DNA from: a virus
Length of the DNA: 64,000 nucleotides
Virus record (IMG/VR): IMGVR_UViG_3300028676_000003
Coordinates: 124,001 to 188,000 of that record
Strand: one strand, 5' to 3'
Positions 33,901 to 43,065 of the stretch are shown piece after piece. Below the pieces are notes generated by a model. It worked only from the letters and a program-made list of their open reading frames with translations, was not told the DNA's origin and searched no databases. A program made the position numbers and the translations under genes. Positions within the stretch are counted from its first letter, which is position 1; each line of letters opens with the position of its first letter.

Positions 33901-34940
33901 CGCTTATAACAAATAAATTCTATGATGAATCTAAGTATTTTGACCAATTGGTTAATGATGATGCTTTTGTTTTTGATAGATTTAGAGATAAAATTAAGTA
34001 TTTTCACCCAGCGTTCCACTCAACAACACCTGAAGGGTTGAATTCTAGACTTACATTCTTATTGCAATGTACAAGACAAGGACCAACTTCAGAGGACCAA
34101 GGGGCAAATAACTTGGCATTCGGTAGACCGCCAGTTTGTATTTTAAGAATTGGAGATTTTTATAATACTAAGATTGTAATCGATAATATTGGAATTGATT
34201 ATGAGCCGTTGGTATGGGATTTAAACCCTGAAGGTATTGGAGTTCAGCCAATGATTGCGAATGTTAACATGTCGTTTAAATTTATCGGTGGTTCAACACT
34301 TATGGGTCCAATCAACAAGTTACAAAATGCGTTATCATTTAACTATTTCGCTAATACACAAGTGTATGACCCAAGAGCTGATTATATTGCTAAGACAGAT
34401 TTAACTGTTACTAAAAAATATAAAAAGAGTGATGGAACTGAAGTATCAGAAACAAACCCTGTTTATAAAATTAGCAATGGACAAGTTGATATTTCAAATC
34501 CTGAAACTGCGATTACACCTGATGTTATTGCTGATAATACACCTGAAGTAAATCAAACAGCGGCCGCAGAGCAAGCAATTAGTGGAACAACAGCACAAGA
34601 TGCTCAACCGCCAGCGGGTACATCGGCTACAACTAACAATGACATTTATGTTTATGTTACTGGTGATAGAACAACAGATGCTTATAATGGAACAATTGAT
34701 ATTAAATTGGTAACACCAGCACTGGCTGATTCTTACGATATGAAGGTTAGCATTTTTGATGCAACAAATAAGAGAGTTGAAATAGGTGTTGGACGTGTTG
34801 ATAAAACCAAGATGGAACAATCATACACTTATCCAATAAACCTAACAAGTAGTAACTTTAAGTTTTCTACAACAAATGCATATGTGATTAGAATCGATTT
34901 TATCGGTTACAAATCATTTAATATAACAAAAGAATTTTAA
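30915..34940 (+). CDS. Baseplate/tail-tube-junction protein with OmpA-like domain
   Basis: This 1341-residue protein has two parts I recognise. Residues about 865-915 (YDQAIVNFLNTK, VEVTGYASPQGS, NQKLANARAKAIRDEL) form an OmpA/MotB-type peptidoglycan-binding domain. The stretch around 1035-1145 reads LTFLLQCTRQGP, FGRPPVCILRIGDFYNTKIV, WDLNPEGIGVQPMIANVNMS and FIGGSTLMGPIN, a pattern of tube-like baseplate proteins in contractile tails. Residues 615-715 (IMWFPPYNINFTENSSVNWD, GTLSFQVIVDHPSY) form another beta-rich domain that probably packs against the first. Gene position between tape measure and gp53-like fits a gp48/gp54-type or hub-associated protein. An internal cell-wall-binding domain would help anchor the baseplate to peptidoglycan during infection. 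The C-terminus carries a small beta sandwich. Confidence 0.65.
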   Translation: MQNFYNSSKPSPTTRNTINSVSIDIRDYLLTKNLKPQYPQLSTTLNGAPKIGEPVVDTTIGENAVLVPIGLPLETEGISFKNKNISTNQFKNDVQIADELKNIDLSTKDVNKDYPQAVWPQGTQKYPNSATEEVTKYGLIGKTDEAGYRKRNTIKNLYLDADKQIDISTFIDLNPTDTTQQIKGYLDTYGGLNTGNGGATKAINIIGSVLNGQGLGIAKGGVVTNYDVRATLVGRVLGATGFINDTKLGTIGGQQLALALANNAAFNVQQDILGSFNVTDNMMSLVKNGTLAGFRSDYTITKPSSTGGQIADYTSRILGFTLPKSYLDDSGSIFQSENNNAENVTRANAMILNTGKGQNQALLTNVNANLIGISPSGIDNPSNSSFRVGYAPAYTNNNGEVQITNGVIYAFSNQGKTISLFGSDDNIIPNLSYNREQKVQASGFEAPEDLFFVGHKSNPGYSDRKISDVTFSWGTEIGGKVNSDANYYPFSGDKKSLLAKTQKLFNSKGMLNIVTAKGDMDKTSTQIQQANGNGFSKGSQVLKADLYDDNGRYNNATGKTADETYCRSWTTLDRYDSVNNLIRKHGLWKSPTVPYRFNTENSVLDEYGIPKIAPYTTDKPEDPKKFMFSIENLAWADESSYANLPQSERGPGDLISGKRGRIMWFPPYNINFTENSSVNWDSNNFIGRGEPLYTYNNTERTGTLSFQVIVDHPSYANSFRGVNGPDDNYIASFWAGCVDPSSEISKKLTPSQVSSLVVESLTVQEPKKITSEPTPDDMVVYFPNDNANIPATYENGLSGATTANTINYNVSATGLGFGLGSYPSNFTPGVTSAWPDRYNFGLNYKGERAPVSNVDGVPYYGYFDPRYDQAIVNFLNTKCKYCVVEVTGYASPQGSAPYNQKLANARAKAIRDELRDTKWGPLLTDKRNFDKRFKTMPSIALTNTQCIPNHGEDTDTIWCKLDRKAVIHFRFSPELAAADYAKATPVIKKSSKTVNTLITNKFYDESKYFDQLVNDDAFVFDRFRDKIKYFHPAFHSTTPEGLNSRLTFLLQCTRQGPTSEDQGANNLAFGRPPVCILRIGDFYNTKIVIDNIGIDYEPLVWDLNPEGIGVQPMIANVNMSFKFIGGSTLMGPINKLQNALSFNYFANTQVYDPRADYIAKTDLTVTKKYKKSDGTEVSETNPVYKISNGQVDISNPETAITPDVIADNTPEVNQTAAAEQAISGTTAQDAQPPAGTSATTNNDIYVYVTGDRTTDAYNGTIDIKLVTPALADSYDMKVSIFDATNKRVEIGVGRVDKTKMEQSYTYPINLTSSNFKFSTTNAYVIRIDFIGYKSFNITKEF

Positions 34941-34954
34941 TAAAAATATAAAGA

Positions 34955-35275
34955 ATGGCTAGTTATTTCGATAGATACGGAAGCTTTAGAGTTAATGCGG
35001 GTATGAAAACAATACCTGGAATCCAGGTCCCACAACTCGACTCAGATAAGAACATGGTTTATAAACAAGGTGTCTCTAGACTTGACAAATTGAGTCTTAT
35101 GTATTATAATAACCCTTACAGTGGTTGGTTAATTATGTTAGCCAACCCTGAATTTGGTGGTTTGGAGTTTAATATTCCTGATATGGCCCTGATTAGAATC
35201 CCATTTCCATTTGAGAGTGCGGTTTCTAGATATATAACACAAGTAACGAATCATAAAGCACTATATGGCGAATAA
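34955..35275 (+). CDS. Baseplate wedge protein, gp53-like
   Basis: This 106-residue protein reads RLDKLSLMYYNNPYSGWLIM then LANPEFGGLEFNIPDMALIR, then IPFP. This is the LysM-related core of gp53-type wedge proteins, which clip onto the gp25/gp6 wedge. T4 gp53 has 196 residues, so this is the minimal form. It starts 14 nt after the previous gene and overlaps the next by 11 nt, so the three are one operon. Confidence 0.8.
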   Translation: MASYFDRYGSFRVNAGMKTIPGIQVPQLDSDKNMVYKQGVSRLDKLSLMYYNNPYSGWLIMLANPEFGGLEFNIPDMALIRIPFPFESAVSRYITQVTNHKALYGE

Positions 35276-38200
35276 CATAACAAATAAGATAGGTTGTCAA
35301 ACAAGCGGAATAAAGATTGTAGACCCTAACGATTTTGACGGTTTTAACTCATCATCAAATATGTCAGTTCTAACTGAAGATTTAAATATCTCAGTTGTCC
35401 TTAGAACAAAGAAAAAAGGTAGAACTGTTTTAACAAAAACTGGTGATAATTCTACAGGTACTAGAGAAAGTACCAGCAATATAGCAATCAACTTCATTGA
35501 AGGTAGTGATATTAGCGGTAAAAAGGTTTTAACTACAAAATACACTGATTTAACAACAATCTTTGATAAGGATATAATTAATAACGAAACACTTGGAATT
35601 ACAGGTATCGATATTGATTTTAATTCGTCTATGGCTCCAATGATTAACATTAATTTTGTTGATGTTAGAGGTTCTAGTATTTTCCAAAACGAAGAAAATA
35701 TTTCAGGGAATAATTCAGCAAATAAATATTCAACATTCTTCCAACTTCCATATCCAATCTTCGAATTGGAAATTAAGGGTTATTACGGGAAACCAGTAAC
35801 CTATTGTCTTCACATGCTTAAGTTTAGTTCTAAATTTAACTCTAAGACTGGAAACTTTGAGATTCAATGTCAATTCATCGGATATACTTATGCGATGCTT
35901 TCTGACATGCTTATTGGTTTCCTTAAAGCTATTCCATTTACAACAATTGGTGCTTCAAAATTTAAGGACTACAAAGCAAATAGTGCAAACCCTGATAATA
36001 TCATAACACTTGTTGATTTGATGCGTAACATTTCTAGAATAAATGATGGTGTTAAAAAACTATCATCAACATCTCCAAATGCGGTAGCTGATAACTCAAT
36101 AAAGGTTGGTATTGAAAAATTGGGTGCTATTACTAGCATCATTAATTTTTTGGGTTCTGAATTACAATACGGTCATAGTACTGATAAGGCTTCAAACCCT
36201 GATACTTATGAATTTATTGTTAAATCATCAACTGTATTAACACAAGCTGAAATAGATTCAATTAAATTATACCAAGATAATGTAAAGACAGCAATTGATA
36301 ACTTTAATGGGTTGAGTCTTGGTGTAACACTTAATGTTGCAGATTTTCAATCAATAACACTTGTTGGTTCAGGTACTGGTTTCTATCATGATATCACAAA
36401 AGCTCAATTATCACCTACAAGTGGAGATATTGCTGGTGATGCTAACTTAGGTGCTAGTATTGGTTCAAATGCTGATTTGGTTACACTTAAAAGAAACTTA
36501 TTAGCTTATTTAGAGAAAAATTACTCAGGTATAAGGGATGATTATAAATTAGATGTTTATGATATGAATTCTCTATTAGCTAAATTAACTACAGCTACTG
36601 AAACACTTACAAAAAGTGCAAAAACAGTTCGTGAAAATCTAGCTCTTGAATTAAAATCAACAGTTCGTGAACAGTTAGGTTTTGAACCAACTGTTAGAAA
36701 TATCATTGAAATATTTACTGCGGCAATCGAAACTTTTATGGAAACAATCTATGAAGTGTCTAGACGTGCTGAAGCAACAACTAACAATGTTAGAACTGCT
36801 CAATTGGAAAACAAATTCAAAGATGACCTTGTTAAGGTAGACTCAAAAAAAGAATACATAGATGCTAAGAAATTCTTTGCTTGGCCTGATTATAGAGAAA
36901 AAGATGAAAAAACAAAAACCTTTGTTGAAAAATACTTAGGTTCAAGTGGTGTATTAGATAACCCAAAACAAGTTGATGAAATTGATTTTATCGATGACCT
37001 TCTTAAGGCGTTTTTAATTGCGGCTGAGAAGAGTGCAGATGTTGTAAATCAAATGCAAAGTGAAGCAACTACTTGGTTTCCAATAAACCCAATGGATAGT
37101 CAAATATTTGTTGATGGTGAACCTTATCAAAGAACTCAATTAAGTAGCAATGAAGATATAACAAGACTTATGGTTATCAGAGGTATGACTTATTTAGGGT
37201 ATACAAACGATGAAACTATTCTAACTGAAGATGAAATCAAAGCAATGGCTGAAATTGAAGCTGAAGCTATTCTTAGAGGTGTTAAAAACCCTACACTTAA
37301 AACTTCACTTACGTTTGTAAATTTAGATTATGTAAAAAACATTAAAGGTGTTATTAATAATATCTCTGAAAATGTTGTTGTACCTAAAGACGATAGATTT
37401 GTTTATAATTATATCTATGGTAAACAACCTGAAGGGCCTAATAGTGTTGTTATTCCAATTAGTGATACATTTACTGGTAATTGGCCTACAAAGACTTCTG
37501 ATTTAAAAATAAAAGCAGATGATGGTTCTACTTTCTTAACAAACTATAGTTCAGATAACTATTTGGTTGGTAAAAAGGTATTGGATGGTGGTCAGTATGT
37601 TAAAATAATTCCAAAAAATAAATTAAATGGTAATGCGCTTATCTCGACAACAGCAAAGGTAAAACCTGAAAGTATTTTTAGTCTTGATAAAATGAAATCT
37701 GATAGTGTTGATGCAACAGCTGGATTCAACTCTTTCGGTGGTAGTATGGGTACTCAAGAATATGTGAATATGGACTTCGGTGGCCTTGATGGGTTACCGC
37801 TTATGTATGTATTTTACAAGAATTCTGATAATGGTATGTCTATGAACAGAACCAATACTGGAATAGAACAGAAAGTACCTAAGAATGCACCAACTAGTTC
37901 AGTTTATGATATAAAATCTAGTGGTTTCATACCAGCAATACTTGGTAGAGATAAAGAAGAAGGTTATGAGGGTAAAAATGGTAGACATATTGTTAGTAAT
38001 CTTGGAAAAAATAGAGAATTATTCCATGGATTTATTAAAAATAGTGATACTAGCCTAACATATCCATATGTTGAGCAAAGATATCGTGATGAAGATAGAG
38101 ATGCGTATGATGAAAACTCATTTAGTCTTTTTGGTAGTCAATGGTATTATAATCAAGATAAAGCTAGGTGTATTCTTTCTGATAACACACAATATAATTG

Positions 38201-40931
38201 TGAACAATACGCTAAAGCTACGTTATTTTTAAACACGCTTCCATTTAATATTGATAATGAACTTGGAAACCCATTTGGTCCAAATGAAATCAAACACTTA
38301 TTTGATAAAAAAGGTGGTTTTATACATGCACCAAGACTTTGGTGTGCTTATGTTGGAAGTATTCTTTGGAGAATAAATGATGGTGTTAACTTAACTACAT
38401 TTAAAGACCCAATTATCCAAGATGGAAAAATTGTAGGTGGTGGTAGTGGTAAATCTGACCCATTTATTTGGACCAAAGGTAAAATGGTTGAAGATGGTCA
38501 AGTAGTTCTTAGAAAATACAAGGCGGCAACCCGTACTGAGTATTTCCCAAATACTCTTGAATTAGTTGAAACTGATAGTGTTGATTATCCAATAATCTAT
38601 GCTACAGATATCATTATTAACCTACCACAACAAGTTAAAGACGCTTTTAAACAAGTTTTCTTTGATTTCGTTAATGGTACTGACGAAATGATTTCATGGG
38701 ATATGATTAGAGAGAAACTTGAGGTTTGGAAAGGAACAGGAGATGCATTCAATGCATTCTTCATAAACCTATATAATAAAACAATTCCTGAAGGAAATGG
38801 TTATAAGTTTAATGCTAATTTAATTAATAATAATACCAATATTAAAAACGTATCAAATTATCAAATAGTTACTTATGTGACTGGTCTTGATGATGCGGAT
38901 GCTCTATTCCTAGAATTGAAAGGTGATTATAGAACAAATCCAGCAGTAACGACTCTTATTAATGCTTTAAATCAAGAACTTATAATTGTTAACAATAACT
39001 ATAAGATTTGGACCAAAGATACCAATACAGTAAGAAACGTATATTCTGATATTTCAGTTAGTGCAAAAAACTTTGATTTGTATTTCAATACAATAATTGG
39101 TAAAATTAAAGAATCAGGTAGTAAGTTCTCTGATACTGCTCTTAAAAAAGAATTTGAACAAAGCTTATTCGGAACAACAAATGAAGATACAATTAAACTT
39201 CTTCTTTATAGAACTTGTAAGAATATACACGATAAATGGCTTGCTGGTGTAACTGATAACAATGATATTATGTATCAGTGTGGTGGTGCGTCAGGAAGAA
39301 GCTCTGTAGATGCAGAATTAGGTAAGCGTTACGGTAATGCTAGTCCTAAGTTCATCGATTCATTCAGATTCGTTTCAAGGTCATTCAAAGATATTGGAGA
39401 CAAGCTATATATCAATCCTATTCCAATCAATGATTATCTTATTGATGGAGTAAATTCAGGTGCTTATGATGCAATTAGTTCATTATTAGCGGCTAATGGA
39501 TTCGATTTTATTGCGTTACCTAACTTCATCAACTATCGTGACCAAGCAGAAGTTGAAGCAATCTTCAAACCATACGGAAACTATGGAGAAGCAATTGCTA
39601 ATGGTTCTTGTGGTCCAGCTTTTGTTAGCGTTTATGTTGGTGAACCATCTAAACACTTAGATTTCAAAAATTCAGAATATAATAATGATGGAATGGATTT
39701 AAGATGTGTTAATGGTGGTATTGATGCAACCAGCATCCCTGATGATTTTACTGAAAATCTAAATTCATATGAAGATGGAATCGGTGTGTTTACTGTAAAG
39801 TATTCACAACAAAATCAGAATATTTTCAAAGATATAAACCTTGACCAAAATGAATTCACTGAAACAAATGAATCACTTCAAATTCAAGATGATATATCTC
39901 AAAAGGGTTCTGAAACAAATAGAACAATTGCTGGTCAAAATATCTATAATGTTTATTCGGTTAGAAGCTACACAGCTGAGGTAGAGATGATGGGTAATGC
40001 CATGATTCAACCAATGATGTATTTCCAATTAGATAATATTCCTATGTTCCATGGGGGTTATATGATTAAGAGAGTAAGACACTCAATACAGCCAAACTCA
40101 ATGAGTACATCATTTAGTGGAACACGTATAAAGTTTAGTGAAACTCCATTGATTACAGCATTAGATTTGTATATGTCTATGGCAGACAACCTAAATACTG
40201 AATCGGCTGGAACGGGTCCTGTGAACATTGTTGACGGTGTTGTAAGCTCAGCAAATAGAAGTCCTAAGAAATCTATTGGATGTAGTGCAATCAAAAAACC
40301 AGTTGTTTCATTTGAAGATACTCTTAGAAATGTTGTATTATACTTGGAAGGAAATTACTGTTCAGGTGGTTATAACTGTGGAGATGATAAAACACGTGCT
40401 CCTAGAAGTGGTGAGACACTTTGGGGTCTTGATAGAAAAAATCACGGTGTTGGTAAAGCGATTGATAATACATTTTGGACAGCAGTTGATGCGGTTAAAA
40501 ATACTCCAAGAAAATGGGGTCAATCATATCCAAACCCAACACAGGCAGATAAATTGGATTCAACGCTATTCGCTAAGTATTCAGCTGTAATTAAGAAAGA
40601 CTTTGATACATTTATGAAATCATATTTAAAAACAGAGGCTCTTAAACAAGCGATACTAAGTGATGGTAGACTTTATTTCAATATGGTTTACGCTGTTTAT
40701 AATGGTCAAGGATTCTTTAGAGGATTTGCTAATCTTCTTGAGACAGCTTATGCCAGCGGAACAACAACAGCTGACGGATTAAACACTGTATTCGTAAACG
40801 AAAGGGTTTATGGTGGTAAAAACGCATACAAATCAGGTACTGGTAAGAACCTAGGAAATCCATCGGCAACACTTATAGCAAATACAGGTGTTGATATTGG
40901 TAAATTGACTGGTGAGTCTAAATTCTGTTAA
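35265..40931 (+). CDS. Giant baseplate hub protein with C-terminal lysozyme-like domain
   Basis: At 1888 residues this is the largest protein in the window. Near the N-terminus, about 160-225, FQLPYPIFELEIKGYYGKPV followed by FEIQCQFIGYTYAML is beta-rich and conserved-looking. About 1570-1620, MGNAMIQPMMYFQLDNIPMF then HGGYMIKRVRHSIQPNSMST resembles hub proteins of contractile tails (gp27/gpD-type). From about 1670 to the end is a cell-wall hydrolase-like domain: YLEGNYCSGG, then SGETLWGLDRKNHG, then YAVYNGQGFFRG. The E-G-x-Y and G-E-T-x-W-G spacing matches GH108-type lysozymes, where that Glu is catalytic. T4 has lysozyme fused to the hub protein gp5, so this would be a parallel solution. 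Several hundred residues in the middle are unassigned. Confidence 0.7.
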   Translation: MANNITNKIGCQTSGIKIVDPNDFDGFNSSSNMSVLTEDLNISVVLRTKKKGRTVLTKTGDNSTGTRESTSNIAINFIEGSDISGKKVLTTKYTDLTTIFDKDIINNETLGITGIDIDFNSSMAPMININFVDVRGSSIFQNEENISGNNSANKYSTFFQLPYPIFELEIKGYYGKPVTYCLHMLKFSSKFNSKTGNFEIQCQFIGYTYAMLSDMLIGFLKAIPFTTIGASKFKDYKANSANPDNIITLVDLMRNISRINDGVKKLSSTSPNAVADNSIKVGIEKLGAITSIINFLGSELQYGHSTDKASNPDTYEFIVKSSTVLTQAEIDSIKLYQDNVKTAIDNFNGLSLGVTLNVADFQSITLVGSGTGFYHDITKAQLSPTSGDIAGDANLGASIGSNADLVTLKRNLLAYLEKNYSGIRDDYKLDVYDMNSLLAKLTTATETLTKSAKTVRENLALELKSTVREQLGFEPTVRNIIEIFTAAIETFMETIYEVSRRAEATTNNVRTAQLENKFKDDLVKVDSKKEYIDAKKFFAWPDYREKDEKTKTFVEKYLGSSGVLDNPKQVDEIDFIDDLLKAFLIAAEKSADVVNQMQSEATTWFPINPMDSQIFVDGEPYQRTQLSSNEDITRLMVIRGMTYLGYTNDETILTEDEIKAMAEIEAEAILRGVKNPTLKTSLTFVNLDYVKNIKGVINNISENVVVPKDDRFVYNYIYGKQPEGPNSVVIPISDTFTGNWPTKTSDLKIKADDGSTFLTNYSSDNYLVGKKVLDGGQYVKIIPKNKLNGNALISTTAKVKPESIFSLDKMKSDSVDATAGFNSFGGSMGTQEYVNMDFGGLDGLPLMYVFYKNSDNGMSMNRTNTGIEQKVPKNAPTSSVYDIKSSGFIPAILGRDKEEGYEGKNGRHIVSNLGKNRELFHGFIKNSDTSLTYPYVEQRYRDEDRDAYDENSFSLFGSQWYYNQDKARCILSDNTQYNCEQYAKATLFLNTLPFNIDNELGNPFGPNEIKHLFDKKGGFIHAPRLWCAYVGSILWRINDGVNLTTFKDPIIQDGKIVGGGSGKSDPFIWTKGKMVEDGQVVLRKYKAATRTEYFPNTLELVETDSVDYPIIYATDIIINLPQQVKDAFKQVFFDFVNGTDEMISWDMIREKLEVWKGTGDAFNAFFINLYNKTIPEGNGYKFNANLINNNTNIKNVSNYQIVTYVTGLDDADALFLELKGDYRTNPAVTTLINALNQELIIVNNNYKIWTKDTNTVRNVYSDISVSAKNFDLYFNTIIGKIKESGSKFSDTALKKEFEQSLFGTTNEDTIKLLLYRTCKNIHDKWLAGVTDNNDIMYQCGGASGRSSVDAELGKRYGNASPKFIDSFRFVSRSFKDIGDKLYINPIPINDYLIDGVNSGAYDAISSLLAANGFDFIALPNFINYRDQAEVEAIFKPYGNYGEAIANGSCGPAFVSVYVGEPSKHLDFKNSEYNNDGMDLRCVNGGIDATSIPDDFTENLNSYEDGIGVFTVKYSQQNQNIFKDINLDQNEFTETNESLQIQDDISQKGSETNRTIAGQNIYNVYSVRSYTAEVEMMGNAMIQPMMYFQLDNIPMFHGGYMIKRVRHSIQPNSMSTSFSGTRIKFSETPLITALDLYMSMADNLNTESAGTGPVNIVDGVVSSANRSPKKSIGCSAIKKPVVSFEDTLRNVVLYLEGNYCSGGYNCGDDKTRAPRSGETLWGLDRKNHGVGKAIDNTFWTAVDAVKNTPRKWGQSYPNPTQADKLDSTLFAKYSAVIKKDFDTFMKSYLKTEALKQAILSDGRLYFNMVYAVYNGQGFFRGFANLLETAYASGTTTADGLNTVFVNERVYGGKNAYKSGTGKNLGNPSATLIANTGVDIGKLTGESKFC

Positions 40932-40934
40932 TGA

Positions 40935-40966
40935 TTTGGTAGATTTAAAAAGTTTTAGTACCTTTG
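40935..40966 (+). promoter_or_regulatory. Bacteroidota-type promoter, leaderless
   Basis: TTTG (40935-40938), 20-nt spacer, TACCTTTG (40959-40966), CGGT, ATG at 40971. Same boxes, spacing and distance as before the primase. Confidence 0.75.
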
Positions 40967-40970
40967 CGGT

Positions 40971-41600
40971 ATGAAGATAGCAAATATTGTTACAACGCAA
41001 AGCACAAATGTTTCAGAAGACTTTAATGTAGTGGGGTCTATGGATGAGATAATCCATGGACTTCCTACGTTGATAGTTGGTTTTGATTATGTTAACAAAC
41101 ACTATCCTGATTTCGATATTATGGAACGTGAAGTGGAGCCTAACTTATATTGGATTTTCAAGAAGACAGAAAAAAGAGATGATTTCGAAACTGGTATGTA
41201 TTGGTTCACAAAAAAAGTCTACTCTGACTTAACCCAAGAAATATCTTACATTTATGTTGACTTTATCCAATACTCACAAAAAACTCTATTTAAAATAGTA
41301 AGAAAAATTTTAAATATTGAAAATAAAATTTCTTTTATTTTTGGCGATATGGTTTACATTTATGGCGAAAACATTATCTTTGGAGTCGATTTGAAATTAT
41401 TGAAATATATGGAGTTTGATGTTGATAAGTTAAAATTGAGAATTCAGGCCAAAAGTTCAGTCTTTTTGGGACTTAGCGATATACTTATAGAAGATAAAAA
41501 CACAGTTGAAGAACTTGGAATACAAGTTAGATACATTCCTTATTTATACTCTATACGAAATGAACAAAACGATACTACTAGCAGCATTTATATTCCCTGA
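40971..41600 (+). CDS. Hypothetical early protein
   Basis: This 209-residue protein has a promoter of its own and no leader. It starts MKIANIVTTQSTNVSEDFNV then VGSMDEIIHGLPTLIVGFDY: alternating strands and helices, suggesting a small alpha/beta domain, followed by aromatic- and charge-rich helices. There is no membrane segment or catalytic motif that I can name. It overlaps the next gene by 41 nt, so the two are coupled and their products likely work together. Its place between late baseplate and replication genes and its early promoter argue for a regulatory or host-directed role, which is inference. Confidence 0.6.
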   Translation: MKIANIVTTQSTNVSEDFNVVGSMDEIIHGLPTLIVGFDYVNKHYPDFDIMEREVEPNLYWIFKKTEKRDDFETGMYWFTKKVYSDLTQEISYIYVDFIQYSQKTLFKIVRKILNIENKISFIFGDMVYIYGENIIFGVDLKLLKYMEFDVDKLKLRIQAKSSVFLGLSDILIEDKNTVEELGIQVRYIPYLYSIRNEQNDTTSSIYIP

Positions 41601-41961
41601 AAGACTTGATTGGTTTATGAATTATTTGCAAACAAAATTCAATATAAGCGAAGATAAAATTTTCTGTTATAAGAACTTAGATGATGAGTCAAAGTTGATT
41701 ATAACATTCAAATTAACAATACAAGAGGATAAACCACTTAATCTTAAGAATTTATTCCCTAGTGCTGTTACTATACACAAAAAAGGTGGTGCTTTATACA
41801 CTATAAATGCCTTAAATAAACTGATAGAAGAGATGTACCCTGAATCAATTGGGAATATCAATAATAAATCAGTTAAGATTGATTGGAATAAATATCAAGA
41901 TAAGTTTATCTTGATAAACGGTAAAGAACTGTCTATTTTGAACATAAGTAGAGTTTTTTAA
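41560..41961 (+). CDS. Hypothetical protein coupled to the preceding gene
   Basis: I place the start at the ATG at 41560, MNKTILLAAFIFPERLDWFM, which gives a 133-residue protein and a 41-nt overlap with the gene before; the same frame is open to an ATG at 41506, but that would make a 95-nt overlap and adds residues that look like read-through of the upstream gene. The protein is alpha/beta with a motif TFKLTIQEDKPLNLKNLFPS then AVTIHKKGGALYTINALNKL. No family is recognised. Confidence 0.6.
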   Translation: MNKTILLAAFIFPERLDWFMNYLQTKFNISEDKIFCYKNLDDESKLIITFKLTIQEDKPLNLKNLFPSAVTIHKKGGALYTINALNKLIEEMYPESIGNINNKSVKIDWNKYQDKFILINGKELSILNISRVF

Positions 41962-41971
41962 TGATTTTATG

Positions 41972-41979
41972 ATATTTAT
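41972..41979 (+). promoter_or_regulatory. Late-type promoter box ATATTTAT
   Basis: TGATATTTATATATAAATAAAAAT, 34 nt before the ATG at 42014; the sequence TATAAATA (the T4 late consensus) follows directly. Confidence 0.5.
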
Positions 41980-42013
41980 ATATAAATAAAAATATATAAA
42001 AACAATAATAATC

Positions 42014-42214
42014 ATGGAAAATCCAAAAAATAATACAGATTCAAAAAAAGTTGATAACTTAAACAAAGCTATCGATGGTTATTTAAATAACGAAAGTCAA
42101 GACCCTAACTTAGATTGTAGTTCAGGTGTTTGTGTAATTAAAGGTGATAAAAGCCTAGTTGAAAGAATCAACAAAAAAATAATTACTGAAGACGGTAGAC
42201 AATTATTGTACTAA
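42014..42214 (+). CDS. Small hypothetical protein
   Basis: A 66-residue protein, very polar at the N-terminus (MENPKNNTDSKKVDN), with two cysteines as CSSGVC in the middle and a C-terminal basic helix KSLVERINKKIITEDGRQLL. Ends 7 nt before the next gene. Function unknown. Confidence 0.6.
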   Translation: MENPKNNTDSKKVDNLNKAIDGYLNNESQDPNLDCSSGVCVIKGDKSLVERINKKIITEDGRQLLY

Positions 42215-42221
42215 TTTACTA

Positions 42222-42998
42222 ATGAGAAAAAATAAATTTAATCCTGAATTACTAAAAGAGGAACTTAAAAGATTCAAGCTATTAGAAAACTACGATTTCT
42301 ATCATGAAGACAAATCGGCACCTGAATATGAGAAAATCATAGATGAAGACGATGAGGAAAAAGATGTTGACGTAGATATTGATGCTGATGTTGATGCGCA
42401 AGCTCCAGCACCTGATGCAACTGGTGAAGACCCTAATGCGGCTGGTGATGCGATTGCTAACGATTTAGGTGTAGGTGGTGATGCTCCAACAGGAGACATG
42501 CCTGAGCCTGAAGCTGAAGAATTACCTGTTGAGGAACCTGTAGCTCCAGCTCCACCAGCTGAAGATGAAGTAGAAATTGATGTAACAAGTCTTGTTCAAG
42601 CAAGTGATGACGCTAAAGCGGCCGCAGACAGAGCAACACAGAATTCTGAAATTCTATTACAAAAATTATCTGATTTAGAAGCTAGACTTGGAAATATGAG
42701 TGTTATCAACGATAAAATTGATAATCTTGAACACGAACTTGTTAAAAGAAATCCTACACCAGTAGAGAAGCTTGAAATGCGTTCATTCGACTCATACCCT
42801 TACAATCAAAAGTTAACTGATTATTGGGCAGATAAAGAGGGTCCTTACGATGTACTAGATACAGAAGGTAAACCAAAAAAGAAAGAATACATCTTAACAA
42901 AAGACGACATAGACCATGAATATTCAGAGCCAGCTGTTAAAAAAAGCTTTGATGTTACAAATGGTGACGCTGATTACGAAGAAGAAGACATATACTAA
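42222..42998 (+). CDS. Acidic coiled-coil protein, possible scaffold or core protein
   Basis: This 258-residue protein is strongly acidic in residues 30-130 (EDDEEKDVDVDIDADVDAQA and a Pro/Ala/Glu-rich linker), then has a predicted coiled coil (AKAAADRATQNSEILLQKLS then DLEARLGNM) and a C-terminal region of mixed charge. Such composition is seen in prohead core/scaffold proteins and in regulators, but no specific match is evident. The start is at 42222, 7 nt after the preceding gene, and a strong terminator follows. Ala-Ala-Ala near residue 135 is spelled GCG GCC GCA (one of the seven NotI sites). Confidence 0.55.
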   Translation: MRKNKFNPELLKEELKRFKLLENYDFYHEDKSAPEYEKIIDEDDEEKDVDVDIDADVDAQAPAPDATGEDPNAAGDAIANDLGVGGDAPTGDMPEPEAEELPVEEPVAPAPPAEDEVEIDVTSLVQASDDAKAAADRATQNSEILLQKLSDLEARLGNMSVINDKIDNLEHELVKRNPTPVEKLEMRSFDSYPYNQKLTDYWADKEGPYDVLDTEGKPKKKEYILTKDDIDHEYSEPAVKKSFDVTNGDADYEEEDIY

Positions 42999-43009
42999 AA
43001 ATATTAAGA

Positions 43010-43036
43010 AAAGGACTCCAAAAGGGTCCTTTTTTT
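43010..43036 (+). terminator. Rho-independent terminator
   Basis: Stem AAAGGACTC/GGGTCCTTT (one G-T pair), loop CAAAA, seven T. Very similar to the terminator at 51749. Confidence 0.85.
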
Positions 43037-43065
43037 ATCGATTTAAAAGAAAAAATACTATTTTG

